Shown piece by piece: positions 14,601 through 24,514 of a stretch of 64,000 nt of DNA (the first letter of the stretch is position 1; every line of letters begins with the position of its first letter). The notes beneath the pieces are model-generated. The model did not search any database. It saw only the letters and a list, made by a program, of their open reading frames with translations, and was not told where the DNA came from. The position numbers and the translations under genes were made by a program. The stretch comes from Acanthosepion pharaonis (lineage: Eukaryota > Mollusca > Cephalopoda > Sepiida > Sepiidae): contig CAHIKZ030005201.1 of the NCBI GenBank assembly GCA_903632075.3, positions 3,107,001-3,171,000 on the forward strand, read 5' to 3'.

Positions 14601-16048
14601 CCATAGAAATCAGAAACTTTATCCGAACATTAAGAAAACAATAATAACTGGAAGCCTATTTTTCTTATTAAGTTGGCCATGGTCATGTTTTCATTGATGA
14701 AATAAATAAGTTGCCTGCCTTCCAACAAGTGAGCAGACCTTTATACAAATTAAATTATAAAATTATTTTTTTTTTGGATAAACAATTCTGAGGTTAATCA
14801 TTCAGCTTTTTGTAATAGAAATTTTATTGCTAAATGAGATAGGCATAAAAAATAAAAATCTTAACCTGGACTGAGAGTTCTTTGCTGAATTCTTCGCTCT
14901 TGGCTTTGCTGAAGTCATAGTCCGGCTGGAAAGAAGCATTTAATGTTGAGATGAGATAAAACAAAGTTTTAGTTGAAATTGTATCACACAAGTGGCCTTC
15001 TCCATCACTGAGACTGTGAGAATTGAACCTGAGAGAATTAAGAAAACAAAAACAACACATTAGCTACAGGAAATTAATTACAGTTAATAAACAATTACAA
15101 AATAAAAGTAAAAATGTATTGAGCTTTGTCATATTTTCATGAGAAAATAAACAAAATATTGGACATTTCTTTCTAATACCAATGCATTATTCTAAAGTCA
15201 TAACCTGGAACATTCATTCTAATATAAAGGCTAATTGGAACTTGATAAACTAAGATACATAAACCAAAGCAACTGAAATGCAATGGGTGAGAAGGTTACA
15301 TTTTGGCACACTGAAATGCTCAATGTCAACAATTACTCTTATGAGCCCAAAAACACTAAATGCATTTTCTCAGGTAAAAAATATGCATTTTAAAATTTAT
15401 TGAATGAAGGGTATTCAATAGCCAATCCACAGGAAAATCATTTTTTAAATTAGTCAATGTTCAAGAAATTACCAAGAAACATTTTCTAAAAAAAATTTTT
15501 TTAAATAAAAAACACTTTCCCAATCCAAGACTAACATACATAGTTTTGAAGTACAAAAGCTTAAAAAATAATAATTAAAATAAATTGCATTTTCTTTTTC
15601 ATGCCAAATAAAAACAGCTTGTGGTGTATGTAGTCACATTTTAACAGCAATTTGATTTTGGAGAATGAAAGCATTTTCAACTTTCTTCCAAATGATCAAT
15701 TTTGGATTCTTTTTATTTGAATTCCAGATTAGTCAAATCAGATTTTTTCAGCTTTACCCAAAACGGCTAAGACTGACAAAAGTGTTATACAAAGAAAAAT
15801 TAATACAGAGTGTAGCATTTTTGTTTTTTTTCCTGTTTAGTCACCAAGAGACCAAAACTTTCATAACCAGTCAAGAGTTATTTTATCTTGTCTTTCTGAT
15901 CCCAACATTTTTGTTGTAAAGACTAGTAGTGAGAGAAAAAAAAAATAAAAAACATTTTTGGCCTTTCCAGTAATGAAAAGAAAATGTAATTTAATCTTTT
16001 CTTTTCCTTATTTAAAATTAATGAAAGTTAACTTTAGTGAAAACTACC

Positions 16049-16126
<78 letters not shown>

Positions 16127-16128
16127 AT

Positions 16129-16167
<39 letters not shown>

Positions 16168-19100
16168 AACATTACATTAGATAAAATTAGTCATTTATTT
16201 TCATTAACTTACTGGTTTGGACTTTGTGAAGAAACACTCTGGGGTGGAGAGAGTGCCTGCAGGTCATTCGGTGAGAAACCACCATCACTGCTAATGGCTT
16301 TATAAAGCCTTTTATCACTTCCAGCCATCTTACAAGAATAACTTTCCAACCTAAAATAACAAAGAATAATAAGTCATATTTTATGGTCTTCATCTTTGTC
16401 GTTTTGAATAATAAAAACAAATGACACTTTCTGGACTTATTTGCCCATATAATCATATCCTGAAAGTTTTACTACCATCCATTAGTTAATAGCAATTTTA
16501 TTATGAAAACGTTGACTTTTATAATAAAATGACAAAAGTATACAAAAGTCTTTAAAAATTTAATCTATTGCAAATTACTTAAAAATATGCACATCTAAAA
16601 ATCAATAATAAAAATAAACACAAGATATATCCTTATTTATATACTGCACAGAAAGGATGATTAATAAAACAGCAAACTTGGACCTTCATACCTGCAAAGA
16701 AATGGTGTGTCAAAAGGATGTTTTTTTTTTCCATTGACACCTATTATTTTAACTAATTTCATTGCTCAGCAAGATTTCTTTTAAAAAGTGATGATTAAAA
16801 TAAAATCTAAACATGAAAGTGAATTTATATATATTTTTTTGTTCTTGAGAATTGATAACAAAAATAATAAAGCCGATTTATTTATTACATCATTTATTCT
16901 AATAGTTGGCAAAACATCAGATAATTGCCAATCGATTCAAATCTTAGAAAATGGTAAATAAGAATTTCTTTATAATTGGTTCACATATTTTAAGAATTTA
17001 ATAAATCTTTATAAATTTATGAGTAAAACATTTTCTTTATAAATTGATAAATGATAAATATTTCATTGCATTCGTTTTAACTGTATTAGTTTTTGAATGT
17101 TATAAATATAATATTTTTGTAATTTAATAATTAAATAGTATTTAATATTTTTGTTGTAAATTCTCAAGAACAAAAAAAAAGGTATTTCATATATTTAGGT
17201 TTTATTACAATTCTAATTAGTGCTTTTTGAAACACTAAACATTGCCGAGGAGTGAAGGTAGTTAAAATAACAATATCAATGGAAACAGTGTCTTTTTGAT
17301 ACTTCATTTTTTATGGGCACAAAGGTCTATGTCTGCCAATAAGATATAACTTAGATTTACAATCAGCCCTATATCTATTTCTCTAAAAGTAGGTTTTTTT
17401 AAAATTCCGGCCCCTCTCATATCCAAAGTTCTCAAAGACCCAGTTTTTTTTTCATAATCATTTATGCAAAGTTGGCATTTATCACCAAAACTTGATTCAA
17501 CACAACTCATTTCACCTAATGTAGAGTCAGTTATGTCCCAGGACTCCTATCAATCAGACATGTTTTTTTTACTCATATCTTTTTTACAATTATTGTTTAA
17601 ATAAAAGGTATACTAGTAGTTTCATGGTGTCTTGGCGTGACTATGTATATGAAATGAAATATTATTTACAGTTTTAGTTTAATATATATAGTTATAAGTT
17701 TCAAGGCAGAAATATTAATATTTCAGGACTCATAAATGGTGTAATTTACTCCCATGCAACACTTGGCCTCTTGAAAACTTGGCTTTAATATCAGTTACTA
17801 ACAGGATTTATGATGCCAGATCATTGAAAAAACATGTCAAAGTAAATGTTACCCAATCTATGCATTTACCCTTCTATTGGATTCTCATCCAACTTTACAC
17901 ACACACACACATTATATATATTATATAATAGCCATGTCAAAGATAGTATGAAGTGAAAAAATACTGATAGTCAATGGGATACTGAGAGAAAAGACATTTA
18001 AGGCAAGCAGTCTTTGCAATAAAGTGCTTGATATCAAAGATAGAGCCTTAAAAGAATTAAGTAAAATTTTGTCACTTAGCTGATTAATGTTACCTTCAAC
18101 ATCCCAACCCCTAGACTTTCATAGGCAGACCTGTCCATCCACTCTTCAGGTTGTCTGAAGAGAGGATGGAAATCAGCAAAAGAGTGTTTAGCCTAAAGAG
18201 AGCATCACCAACAAGGCATTTGAAGCAGAAGATAAAAATTCTCTTGGCCGAATTAAAGATTTCTTTCTCTTAAGCGAATCTATCCTACCAAACCTGGCAT
18301 AATGATGTTTTGGCAAACCCAACTGTTGATCTAACTACTGAAACAGACTAGTAAACAAAAATATGACACTACATTCGAAATTATATATAAAAAAAAAAAA
18401 AAATTCTCTTGACATTTAATGTGTGTGTGTGCATGTAAATGAGAGAGATCATGATATTTTACGTCACAACTCTCAAATAGATGAGTAGCGACAGGGTAGA
18501 GATGTTAACCAATTATATTTAGGAGGTGTGGAGGGAGGGGGGGCATTCATTTTTTAGTGCATTTTTCCTGTCAGGATGAATAACAAAGTTACAAAGAGAC
18601 AAAAAAAAGAGGAAACAGAGGACAAGCTCCACTGCATCAGGCAAAACATTAGTCACACCAGGTTTTCATTACTGTCTTTAAAGACTTCAAAGTTGCAGAC
18701 CTATTTTCAAACTATGGCATATCATACTTAATAAATGTACTATTTTCTCCAGTGCCAAGGTAAAAACATGACAACCAAAGTTATCATTGGTACTGTAATG
18801 AGAAAAAAAAGATAGAGAAAGAAGAGCAAACAAATCTTTAGAGCAATTTATACTACTGACAACATTTGCAATACAAATATTCTGATAAGAAATTATGAGT
18901 GTAAGCATTCATTAATCATGACAAAAAAAACTTTTTTTAAATAAAAATTGAAGTTTTAAAACAAACAATTGGTAAAAGTATTTTTTAATGCCCAATTTGC
19001 ACTCTTCAATAATATGAATATTAATTCAGTAATTATTGACTTGTTTGAGATTTACAAATAATATTCAAATTTTTTTTTTTTTTTTTTACAAAGATTGATA

Positions 19101-22100
19101 TCAAATTATTCATATCTGCATGCCTTGAGAAAGTTGAGTAGTCATGCTGCTAAGCTAAACTACCTATATTGACCATACTCAAGATACATATTGAGATCTG
19201 ATTACAAAGTGAGATTCCTTGACTGGAAACTTTGCAAGATCTTTGTCATTGTTCAAAGATGGACTGAGAATTCTACTCAAAAGAGAAAAGAAAAGTTAGT
19301 CAACTATGGGAGAAAGCTGCTTTGACTCATTAATTAGGACAGGAATGTATTGTATTTTTTTATAACCAATGTGCAAAAGTTTTTAAATACTGAAACTAAT
19401 ATTCCCCAAAAACATTTGTGGAGTACATGCAAGTATTTAAAAAATAATATAGATATGCTTTTATAATGCTGAGAGCAAAACACTAGTTCCAAGCAACTTC
19501 TTTGTGCTGTGTCTATCACGTCTCTACACAATTTTGTAGGTCTTAATAAATTTTCTCCTTAATCCTGTTCTAGCATCCATTTCATTTACTTACGCTCACT
19601 AAGATGCATTGCTTTTTTTTTTTGTCTCTCGTTTTGCCTTCGATCTGTCCTGAGAATATTAGATTTTCCAAGCCATCTTTCCTCATTATGTGCCTTAAAC
19701 ATTTCAACTGTCTCTTTCTGATGTTAAGCTTAAGTTTCCTTTTTTTGTTACCATTTTTCTCTAAAACTTACATGTTCGGTCCATGGTATACTTAGCATCC
19801 TTTGTAGAATTTTTAGCCAGCTATAAGTACTAGTTATTTAACATAAGATTAAAAACGAAAGAATTATATACACACACATACACACACAAAAAAAATGAGT
19901 TTCGTGCTTTAAAAAACAAATTCTTAACGTCACAAACATAATAAATAAATATTAAAATATGAAGTAGTAGAATTAAAACAAAACGTCATCAGTAAATTTC
20001 ACTAAAAAAAATAAAAAATTCATACATTGAACAGTGGATTTTTATTTTTTAAGTTCTTCCTTAAACCGAGTTCACTTAAAAATAAAATAATATCTGATAA
20101 ATAAAATTTAGCTCTAAGAAATCCAGCCAATTTGTAATGTAGTTTCTTGGTTTTTAATTTAAATTTTTTTTAATCCCATTCCTAAACTGTTTTGCTTTTG
20201 CCTTCCTTATCTACATATAGATACAGTTTCACGCAAATCAAATGAACATATCGTTCAAAAGTGCTTTTTTTCACACATATATTTTTAAATTTTAATATAA
20301 ATTTAAAATTATCGTTTTATTTGCGTAACAAAAACAATTGAAATAATTTCCAATTACTTGTAACAAAATCGAGTACGTTTTTCTTTCATAAGCCAAAAAA
20401 AAAAAAAAAAAAAAAAAAACTTCCATTTATGCCCTACCAACAAATCACATTTTTGTTGAAAGCTAATAATAATGTATTGTGTGACACAGAAATCTAGATC
20501 CCAGAGTCAAGTGAAGTGAAGGAAAAACAAATGCCAAAGTGACATTCTGACATCAAAAGATTGTTTAATATTTCTATTTTTATCAAACTATTTTTTTGAT
20601 ATAGAAGCTAAACTTGCGGAAACTTTCTTTAATTGTCACAAAACAATTTTTTTTAAATCCAAACAAAGGGAAAAATTGCAGGGAGGTAAATAATCTTTTC
20701 GTTTCAGTCACAGAGTTATTTCATCACTAAGTTTGAAAAAATAAATGTTTTGACTGAAGCGAAAATTGTTTTATTTAGACAAATTAACATTTTTTTTGTT
20801 AAAAATAGTTTTGCGCTGTTTCTAAAGGAAAAAGTTTTATGAAGTTTCTAACGATGTATTGTAAAAAAATGTACAACACGCAAGATGTCATTAATGTTCA
20901 TAAAAGAAAAAAAACTGAAAATAGTTTGGGTACAAGGTCAAAAAAGCCAAAACAGAAATAAGAATGCAGGTAATAGTACAAATAAGACAAGTAGGTACTA
21001 CTACTAAATAACTACTATCCTTGTGAAAGTATTTTTAGTGTTTTAATCGGAAACTAAACTTTGTAAAATGTGAAAAAAATTTAAAATATGTTTTTCCCCC
21101 CCACAAAATTTATTTCTAAGCAAAATTCACCCTTTCTTTCCGCCAACATCTCTACTTATTCTTTTGATGAATGATAAAAAAATCGATATCTGTGCTGCTA
21201 AAATATGAAACCAGGTAAATAAAAATAATAATTAAATTAGTAATCCTGCACTTCCTCGAGCTGAACCTACCAACACCTGTCAGGTTGGTTTTCTTTCGTC
21301 ACCAGTTTAGAGTGGGTCTGTTATTGTTGTTTGCAAAGAGAAGGAAATGATACCACTAGAGTAGCGCAGATAGAATATACACAAGTATCGAGAAATATAA
21401 ACCACTTACTTGCTCCCCACTCCCGAAATAGTAACAAACAAACACCAGATCTGTTTTTTTTAATACGGTTCAGAAGAAAAACTGTAACAATGGCACTTCC
21501 AAGACGTTCATTTTTCAATTTAAATAGCTAAATTAATTTCAATTACATATTTGAAATTACCTAAAAATTAACCTTCTTTTTCGGGAAAGACAAAAAAATG
21601 TTTTAAATTAAAATTTTAATTTACGAACCTTAAAAAAATTTTTTTTTTTTTAAAACATAAACAAAACAAAAATACCTCTACTGTGTGTAAATCCACCTTA
21701 TTGGAAGGAGGACGAGAAATGACAACCTAGTCAGAGAAGAAAACTTTTAACTTCAGTTTTAAAGCAAGCATCAAATTGTTGATGCTGTTCATTTCTACAA
21801 ATAAAATCATTTATTATAATATGGAATAAAATATGAGTGAACTACTAAACAAAAGCGACCTTTGGATTTGAAAACAGTTTGGAATAAAAAAAAAAAATTC
21901 TGTATCTATTTGTTGAGGAAACAGACTTCTTGTCTGATAATTCCCCTCCCTCCAGAAAATGTTGGATTTTCTTGGACCAAAGACGAATAAACTATTTAAA
22001 AATAAAATATAATTGGATCATATTACATTTTTTTTTTTAACTACTGTTTGATTTAGGATGCATGATTTTTCAAATGTTAAAGGTAAGGAGAGCTCAGAAT

Positions 22101-23127
22101 ATGAGGCTAGTTAAGAGATATTTAAGGGGAATAATTCAATGTTTATCATGCAAAAATCGTTTAGAGAGTGATAATACTCAAATTTTTGAAGTTAAACATA
22201 AATGATTAATGTGTTTTTTTTTTCTTATTAAAAATATTTGTTTTTTAATCCTCTAGTCTAAAAAGTAAAAATTAATTCTTTGGATTAGCATGGATTTAAA
22301 AAAAAAAAAAAAAACACACGCACAAGACAACAATGAGATACAAATTAACTTTCACAAAAAAAAGAGGTCGTCACTTTTAAAAAAGTAAAACACACAATCT
22401 TTCCTACTGGTTAAAAAGTGATATGCAAACTGAATGTTAATTTGAATATCATAAAATAGAAAAAAAAAAATAGTTTAAAAAAGTAAACAAAAAAAAAATC
22501 ATTGAATTACCTTATATTTGAATATCGCTTGTTTTTTAACCACTAAAACAAAATTAAAAAGGTCGTCATTTGTCACAAAAACCGCCACTTTGATAACGTC
22601 CGCTGTGATCGTGTTTTTTTTTTTTTTTTTCATTTTAATTAATAATAATGCTTTTAATAAAATCCTGTCAGGTGAAGAAGTTTCGAGATACACAATAAAA
22701 TAAATGAATGATTTAATTTAAAATTGTTTTTTTTTGCCGCGTTAATTGAATGAAAAAAGGCTTCATTTCACCACTGCATCCCCCATCTACAATTAAAATT
22801 CGCTCTAATTATCATGGAAAATCTCAAGTAAGTTTATCATCTATTCAATATTGAATTTTCAAAATTAAGTACATAATAAACTCTTAAAAAGAAAAAAAAA
22901 ATTTTTTTCTTCAGCACTACGACAAACCTTTTTCATCAGATGATCCTGGAATTTAGTATTTATGGAAATTTAAACCCGCATACATAGAAAAAAACAAACA
23001 TAAAAATATTTAGATAAAGAACTAATTGAAGTCACTGAACTTACCTTCCATCTATTTGGAAGTTTTCCAGTTCCATGGACAATTTGGAGTTGATGGCTTC
23101 AAACTTGAAATTATCAAGAAGCTTCAT
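23..23127 (-). CDS. MAF1: MAF1, repressor of RNA polymerase III (seven coding exons)
   Basis: MAF1 is the conserved nuclear/cytoplasmic repressor of RNA polymerase III. It binds Pol III and blocks its recruitment by TFIIIB, and in animals it is held inactive by mTORC1 phosphorylation. The join of 23127-23045, 16350-16213, 15028-14866, 13538-13414, 10984-10865, 2510-2439 and 41-23 is 720 nt, giving 239 residues and a TGA; the human protein has 256. All introns are GT-AG and the phases agree at every junction. The order of conserved blocks matches the family: N-terminal MKLL...FEAINS, ESYSCKMAG, LSPPQ, LFYLISTLNASF.PDYDFS, QLWAAIDEEICL, and WSFNYFFYNKKLKRIVFF. Ser62 (LSPPQ) and Ser71 (SP) correspond to the mTORC1 sites Ser60 and Ser68 of human MAF1. 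Exons 1-5 are certain by similarity; exons 6 and 7 are predictions. Nothing suggests a broken gene. Confidence 0.93.
280..460. repeat. SINE tail in inverted (hairpin) configuration
   Basis: The left arm (280-370) is a minus-strand copy of the tail family with the blocks GTCCGAACTGTTGTCC and GGCCTTCTTCAGGTG. The right arm (381-460) is a plus-strand copy ending ...CAACAGTCTGAACAATG followed by a short 3' flank (CATCTCATAAATATAGACAG). Two opposed copies of one repeat make a potential hairpin. The same arrangement recurs at 50.19-50.30 kb. Confidence 0.7.
1793..2010 (-). repeat. SINE relative with shared 3' tail
   Basis: On the minus strand, a body that includes a GACATGATAACCCTAGACAT block leads into the same GGCTGGAGGATACAATGGC...GAGGACAATAGTGTAA tail as the other SINE copies, here with CACCTGGTGGAGG in place of CACCTGAAGAAGG. 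No tRNA-like head is evident, so the copy is 5' incomplete. Confidence 0.6.
2439..2510 (-). CDS. MAF1: Probable MAF1 coding exon 6
   Basis: This is predicted, not proven by homology. A strong acceptor (ttctttttag) and donor (GCTGA|gtaagt) bound 72 nt that continue the phase of exon 5 and read through without a stop. The peptide is Ser- and Asp/Glu-rich (SDSEL, FADDLTMAE). This resembles the variable acidic tail that follows the C box in other MAF1 proteins. It exits in phase 2, which fits the predicted final exon at 41-23. Confidence 0.7.
3743..4222 (-). pseudogene. Mariner transposase, catalytic fragment (third Asp lost)
   Basis: Two adjoining frames carry the DDE/D core. The first has KVSSQWVPRLLTLDQK and TQDEYWLHHF, with the first catalytic Asp. 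The second has FWDAKGIV, GEYYANLL and VLFPQDN, with the second Asp. The homologous region then breaks after the MAIVHD block. The short C-terminal remains at 3,490-3,600 sit next to it without the DDE(D) third residue, which indicates an internal deletion. Confidence 0.8.
4219..4530 (-). pseudogene. Mariner transposase, N-terminal DNA-binding fragment
   Basis: The open frame continues from the KYLQKKGLVPND block through DDPQALSIVKKWATEFRSGR to NILHYE. This covers the paired helix-turn-helix region that binds transposon ends. It is followed directly in another frame by the catalytic fragment, which points to a frameshift or stop between them. Confidence 0.8.
5640..6640 (-). mobile_element. LINE fragment (CR1/Jockey-like RT C-terminus)
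   Basis: Frames between 6394 and 6124 encode the thumb-side region of a non-LTR reverse transcriptase. The recognisable string is YFYKSQIRPIIEYYYHIW, the usual 'Y.sqIrP.lEY...iW' block. At 5,963-5,740 the C-terminus reads FHSDSFFPRTIVLWNKL. Order and strand agree, with stops and frameshifts between. The RT palm with YADD is absent, so this is a 5'-truncated dead copy. The plus-strand fragment at 11.9-12.24 kb has the same tail. Confidence 0.75.
7770..7875 (-). repeat. SINE tail copy
   Basis: On the minus strand, CACCTGAAGAAGGCCTGAGC is followed by an ATACAACAGTTGAAACATC block and a terminal GACAACAGTTCGAATAATG. This is the common tail shared with copies at 0.28, 1.8, 50.2, 50.9 and 51.3 kb. 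Confidence 0.7.
8618..8800 (-). repeat. Unclassified GC-richer fragment
   Basis: A 180-bp patch stands out from its AT-rich surroundings. Its minus strand is open for 60 codons (GHPCRTGSLVGTKQKPAD near the end). It resembles a fragment of a dispersed repeat rather than an exon: it has no convincing splice sites in the MAF1 phase and no MAF1 similarity. I do not recognise the family. Confidence 0.35.
10865..10984 (-). CDS. MAF1: MAF1 coding exon 5 (C box)
   Basis: The acceptor is tctcttacag and the donor ACCAG|gtaaga. It encodes YNPDL.SDPYGEEGCIWSF followed by NYFFYNKKLKRIVFFTCR, the most conserved stretch of the whole family (C box, Pol III contact region). It exits in phase 2 into an 8.35-kb intron. 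Confidence 0.96.
11885..12250 (+). mobile_element. LINE 3' fragment (same family as 5.6-6.6 kb)
   Basis: The plus strand encodes a non-LTR retrotransposon C-terminus, with FHSNSIFLQTTALWNRLP at about 12,040-12,095. It is followed by the 3' untranslated end (...CCTTGTACAGGGCGAAAATT...) and an A-rich tail. The coding match to the minus-strand fragment near 5.9 kb (SFFPRTIVLWNKL) shows they are related. Only the last few hundred bases are present. Confidence 0.65.
12260..12368 (+). repeat. 5S rRNA-derived pseudogene/SINE head
   Basis: About 100 bases align with eukaryotic 5S rRNA from the CTGAA...GGTTCT region onward. The internal promoter parts are visible: an A-box-like GAAGTTAAGCA, an intermediate element GATGGAGACC, and a C-box-like CTTGGGACACAGGGTGCT. 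Many substitutions make it non-functional as rRNA. It lies directly after the A-rich end of the LINE fragment, so it may be a composite or a 5S-headed SINE. Confidence 0.75.
13085..13345 (-). repeat. 5S rRNA-derived SINE-like element
   Basis: The minus strand from about 13,340 to 13,232 matches 5S rRNA (GATGTTAAGCA, GGTCAGTACCTTGATGAG, and TGGGAATACCAGGTGCTGTG at the 3' end). It is followed without a break by about 145 bases of unrelated tail. A 5S head plus a tail is the layout of 5S-derived SINEs (SINE3-like). The exact tail end is uncertain. Confidence 0.75.
13414..13538 (-). CDS. MAF1: MAF1 coding exon 4
   Basis: The acceptor is tttctttgcag and the donor TTCAG|gtaaga. It encodes 41 residues and matches the human protein without gaps across CVVNTIDC...QLWAAIDEEICL. 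The usual Trp before VVN is Cys here (TGT). The exon ends after DCDVF in phase 2. Confidence 0.95.
13620..14545. mobile_element. Foldback/MITE-like element, copy 1
   Basis: The two ends are inverted copies of each other over roughly 190 bp. The left end starts ATCTTTAACCTTTGTGCCCA and the right end, read on the other strand, starts ATCTTTAACATTTGTGCCTG. Both arms contain the blocks TTATTTTAACTA/CTTTAACTTTC, AATGTTT and GTTCTTGAGAATT..ACAA. The interior has AT-rich, partly repeated units (TTTATAAATTTATGAATAAAA). No transposase frame is present, so it is non-autonomous. A second copy is at 16,681-17,327 and a diverged interior piece is near 24.9-25.1 kb. Confidence 0.7.
14067..14307 (+). mobile_element. 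Probable solo LTR inside foldback copy 1
   Basis: A 241-bp segment absent from foldback copy 2 starts TGTGTCGGAAACC and ends CATCATAACA, that is TG...CA. It is flanked on both sides by TTTTTGT, which matches the uninterrupted sequence in copy 2 (ATATTTTTGTAA). The size and ends fit a solo LTR of a small Gypsy-type element. The repeat of 7 bp is longer than the 4-6 bp typical of LTR elements; T-richness may inflate it. Orientation is taken from TG...CA only. Confidence 0.5.
14866..15028 (-). CDS. MAF1: MAF1 coding exon 3
   Basis: The acceptor is ttctctcag and the donor CAG|gttaag. It encodes 54 residues after completing a Gln codon. The key block KTLFYLISTLNASFQPDYDF is nearly identical to vertebrate MAF1 (the B box), followed by the FSKE motif that corresponds to EFSRE. 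It ends in phase 0. Confidence 0.95.
15029..16212 (-). other. MAF1 intron 2
   Basis: AT-rich intron with a compound microsatellite: poly(A), (AT)n at about 16,063-16,112, then (AC)n at 16,131-16,162. No element or gene was recognised; a long plus-strand open frame across the microsatellite is an artefact of the repeats. Confidence 0.6.
16213..16350 (-). CDS. MAF1: MAF1 coding exon 2
   Basis: This exon follows acceptor ttattttag and ends at donor CCA|gtaagt. With the two bases from exon 1 it reads R-LESYSCKMAGSDKRLYK..., matching the ESYSCKMAG block, and continues to LSPPQ and an SP dipeptide. In human MAF1 this stretch carries the mTORC1-controlled serines, so regulation by TOR is a reasonable inference. 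It exits in phase 2. Confidence 0.95.
16681..17327. mobile_element. Foldback/MITE-like element, copy 2
   Basis: This is the same family as 13,620-14,545 but without the LTR insertion. The left arm begins GACCTTCATACCTGCAAAG and the right arm, read in reverse complement, begins GACCTTTGTGCCCATAAAAA. Shared inner blocks are TTATTTTAACTA, GTTCTTGAGAATT.A.AACAAAAATA and an AT-rich middle with TTTATAAATTTATGAGTAAAA. The arms are about 190 bp each. No coding capacity. Confidence 0.7.
19535..19805 (-). mobile_element. LINE C-terminal fragment (same family as 55.2 kb)
   Basis: The forward strand shares long diverged blocks with 55.37-55.63 kb: CAATCTGTCCTGTGAGTATC versus CGATCTGTCCTGAGAATATT, then CCTCATTATGTGCC and GATGTTAAGCTTAAGTTTCC. 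On the minus strand these correspond to the end of a non-LTR retrotransposon ORF. Frames are broken. Confidence 0.65.
23045..23127 (-). CDS. MAF1: MAF1 coding exon 1 (start codon)
   Basis: The exon encodes 27 residues plus two bases of the next codon. It begins MKLLDNFKFEAINSKL, which aligns directly with the family's N-terminal A box. The ATG at 23127-23125 is chosen because this Met is the universal MAF1 start. The frame stays open upstream with low-complexity residues, but a candidate 3' splice site (cactttag) lies about 40 bases upstream, so the stretch before ATG is probably 5' UTR. The donor is GAAG|gtaa, phase 2. Confidence 0.95.
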
Positions 23128-24514
23128 TTTTTTCTTTCTTTTTAAATTGAAGTTTATGAAGTTGGCTAAAGTGTAAAATTTTGAATAAAAAAATCTGTCA
23201 AGAATATTAACTGTCGTAATAAAACCCGTATTTTTGTGATCTTGAATGAAAATGTTAAAATGCAAAAAATACAAAAATTAAAAATGTTTAAACTTTTTTT
23301 AAAAATTTTTACATAGCAAAAAAGAAAGATTTAATTTTAAAGTAAATCTAGTTTTTGAATCTTTTTTTATACTTGAGAATTTAAATTCTTTAAAAAAGCT
23401 ATAAAAACTAAAAATGTTATTATTCCTTAAGAGTTAAAAAACATTTTTAAATAGCTAATAGCTTCTTTTTTTTTAAAGATGCAAATTTCTAAGTAAATAA
23501 AATTAAAATTTTTCAACTTATAAAAATTAGAGAGGTTAATTTAATTGTTTATATTTTTCTCATAAAGTAAAGACGGATTTTCATTTATTCTCGGTGAATT
23601 TCTTTCGCACTCATTTGAAAAAAAAATGATTGAGATTCAGCTGCCTTTTTTTTTCTTTTTTTTTTAAAAAAAAAAAAAGAAAAAAAAAGGAATTTTAATA
23701 TTTAAATAAATTGTAAAGATAGGAAAACTAAAAGATTTTTTTATAAAGTAGACACAAAAAATATCTTGTCTTTCACAAATAAAATCCTAATTACAAGAAA
23801 ATTGCCTTTCTTTTAAAAATATATCTTTTTTTGTGTGTATGTTTTAAAATCCAGGAAGGGTTTTTATAAGTTTTTTTTTTTTTTTTTTTTTTGACGTTAA
23901 TACACTTGGTTTTTTGTTATTTGATCGAAGTGATGCACAAATGTTGTTGATTCTGAATATCTGTCGCCGATGGAGACTCAAATATGAACAAGAAAACGAT
24001 GAACACGATGAAGGAAGAAGAGAATCTGACATCAGCGATGAGCAAAAAGAATAAACCCCTTCCGACACCATGATCAGCAGACAACGCAAATGAGGAAGAA
24101 GGATCCGATTTAAAAAACCCGATTTAAAAAAAAAAAAGAAATAAACCTACAAATCAAAACAAGCTGACACTTATCGATCAAAGTAGAATAATCCCAAAAA
24201 GAATTAACAAGGAAATAATTCCTAATATTTTCTTTGAAAGGAAAAAAAATAGGTTGCCTTGTTCTAAAGTAGAAAATGTCAATAAACAATAAATATAAAT
24301 AAACAAAACGTTCAAGGTGGAGTTTTGGAGATTTTAAGTCGGAAAGCAGTGTAAAGTTCTTTATAAAAAATTCCAAATATTCTCCTTTTTTTTTCTTTTT
24401 AATCGTTCTGTCTACGCTTCTTTTTATCGTCTTTCTTCTCTTGTATTCTTTCAAATTTTCGTCTGCGTCACAATAACAGGGTCAGCCATTAAAACCAAAT
24501 TAGATTATTTTTGG
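23128..24514 (-). other. MAF1 5' region (UTR/first intron), no coding exon recognised
   Basis: This lies between the predicted promoter and the start codon. It should contain a 5' UTR exon and an intron, whose borders I cannot fix. A patch at 23,890-24,100 has visibly higher GC and lacks the surrounding A/T runs. On the plus strand it contains a short open frame ending in an acidic tail (DEQKE, stop near 24,053). A poly(T) tract lies at about 23,868-23,892. Confidence 0.4.

Larger units (their letters stand above)
13539..14865 (-). other. MAF1 intron 3
   Basis: Most of this intron is the foldback element at 13,620-14,545, which contains a probable solo LTR. The remainder is AT-rich with no gene. 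Confidence 0.6.
16351..23044 (-). other. MAF1 intron 1 (6.7 kb)
   Basis: This contains foldback copy 2 and a LINE tail. The rest (17.3-19.5 and 19.8-23.0 kb) is AT-rich with scattered poly(A)/(T) runs (for example 20,396-20,419, 22,615-22,630) and short microsatellites. A slightly more complex stretch at 18.08-18.33 kb may be an old repeat, but I cannot name it. Confidence 0.6.

Noticed and set aside
15958..16305. 115-codon frame
   Set aside because: Most of it is YI and TH repeats from the (AT)n and (AC)n microsatellites, and its end is antisense to MAF1 exon 2.
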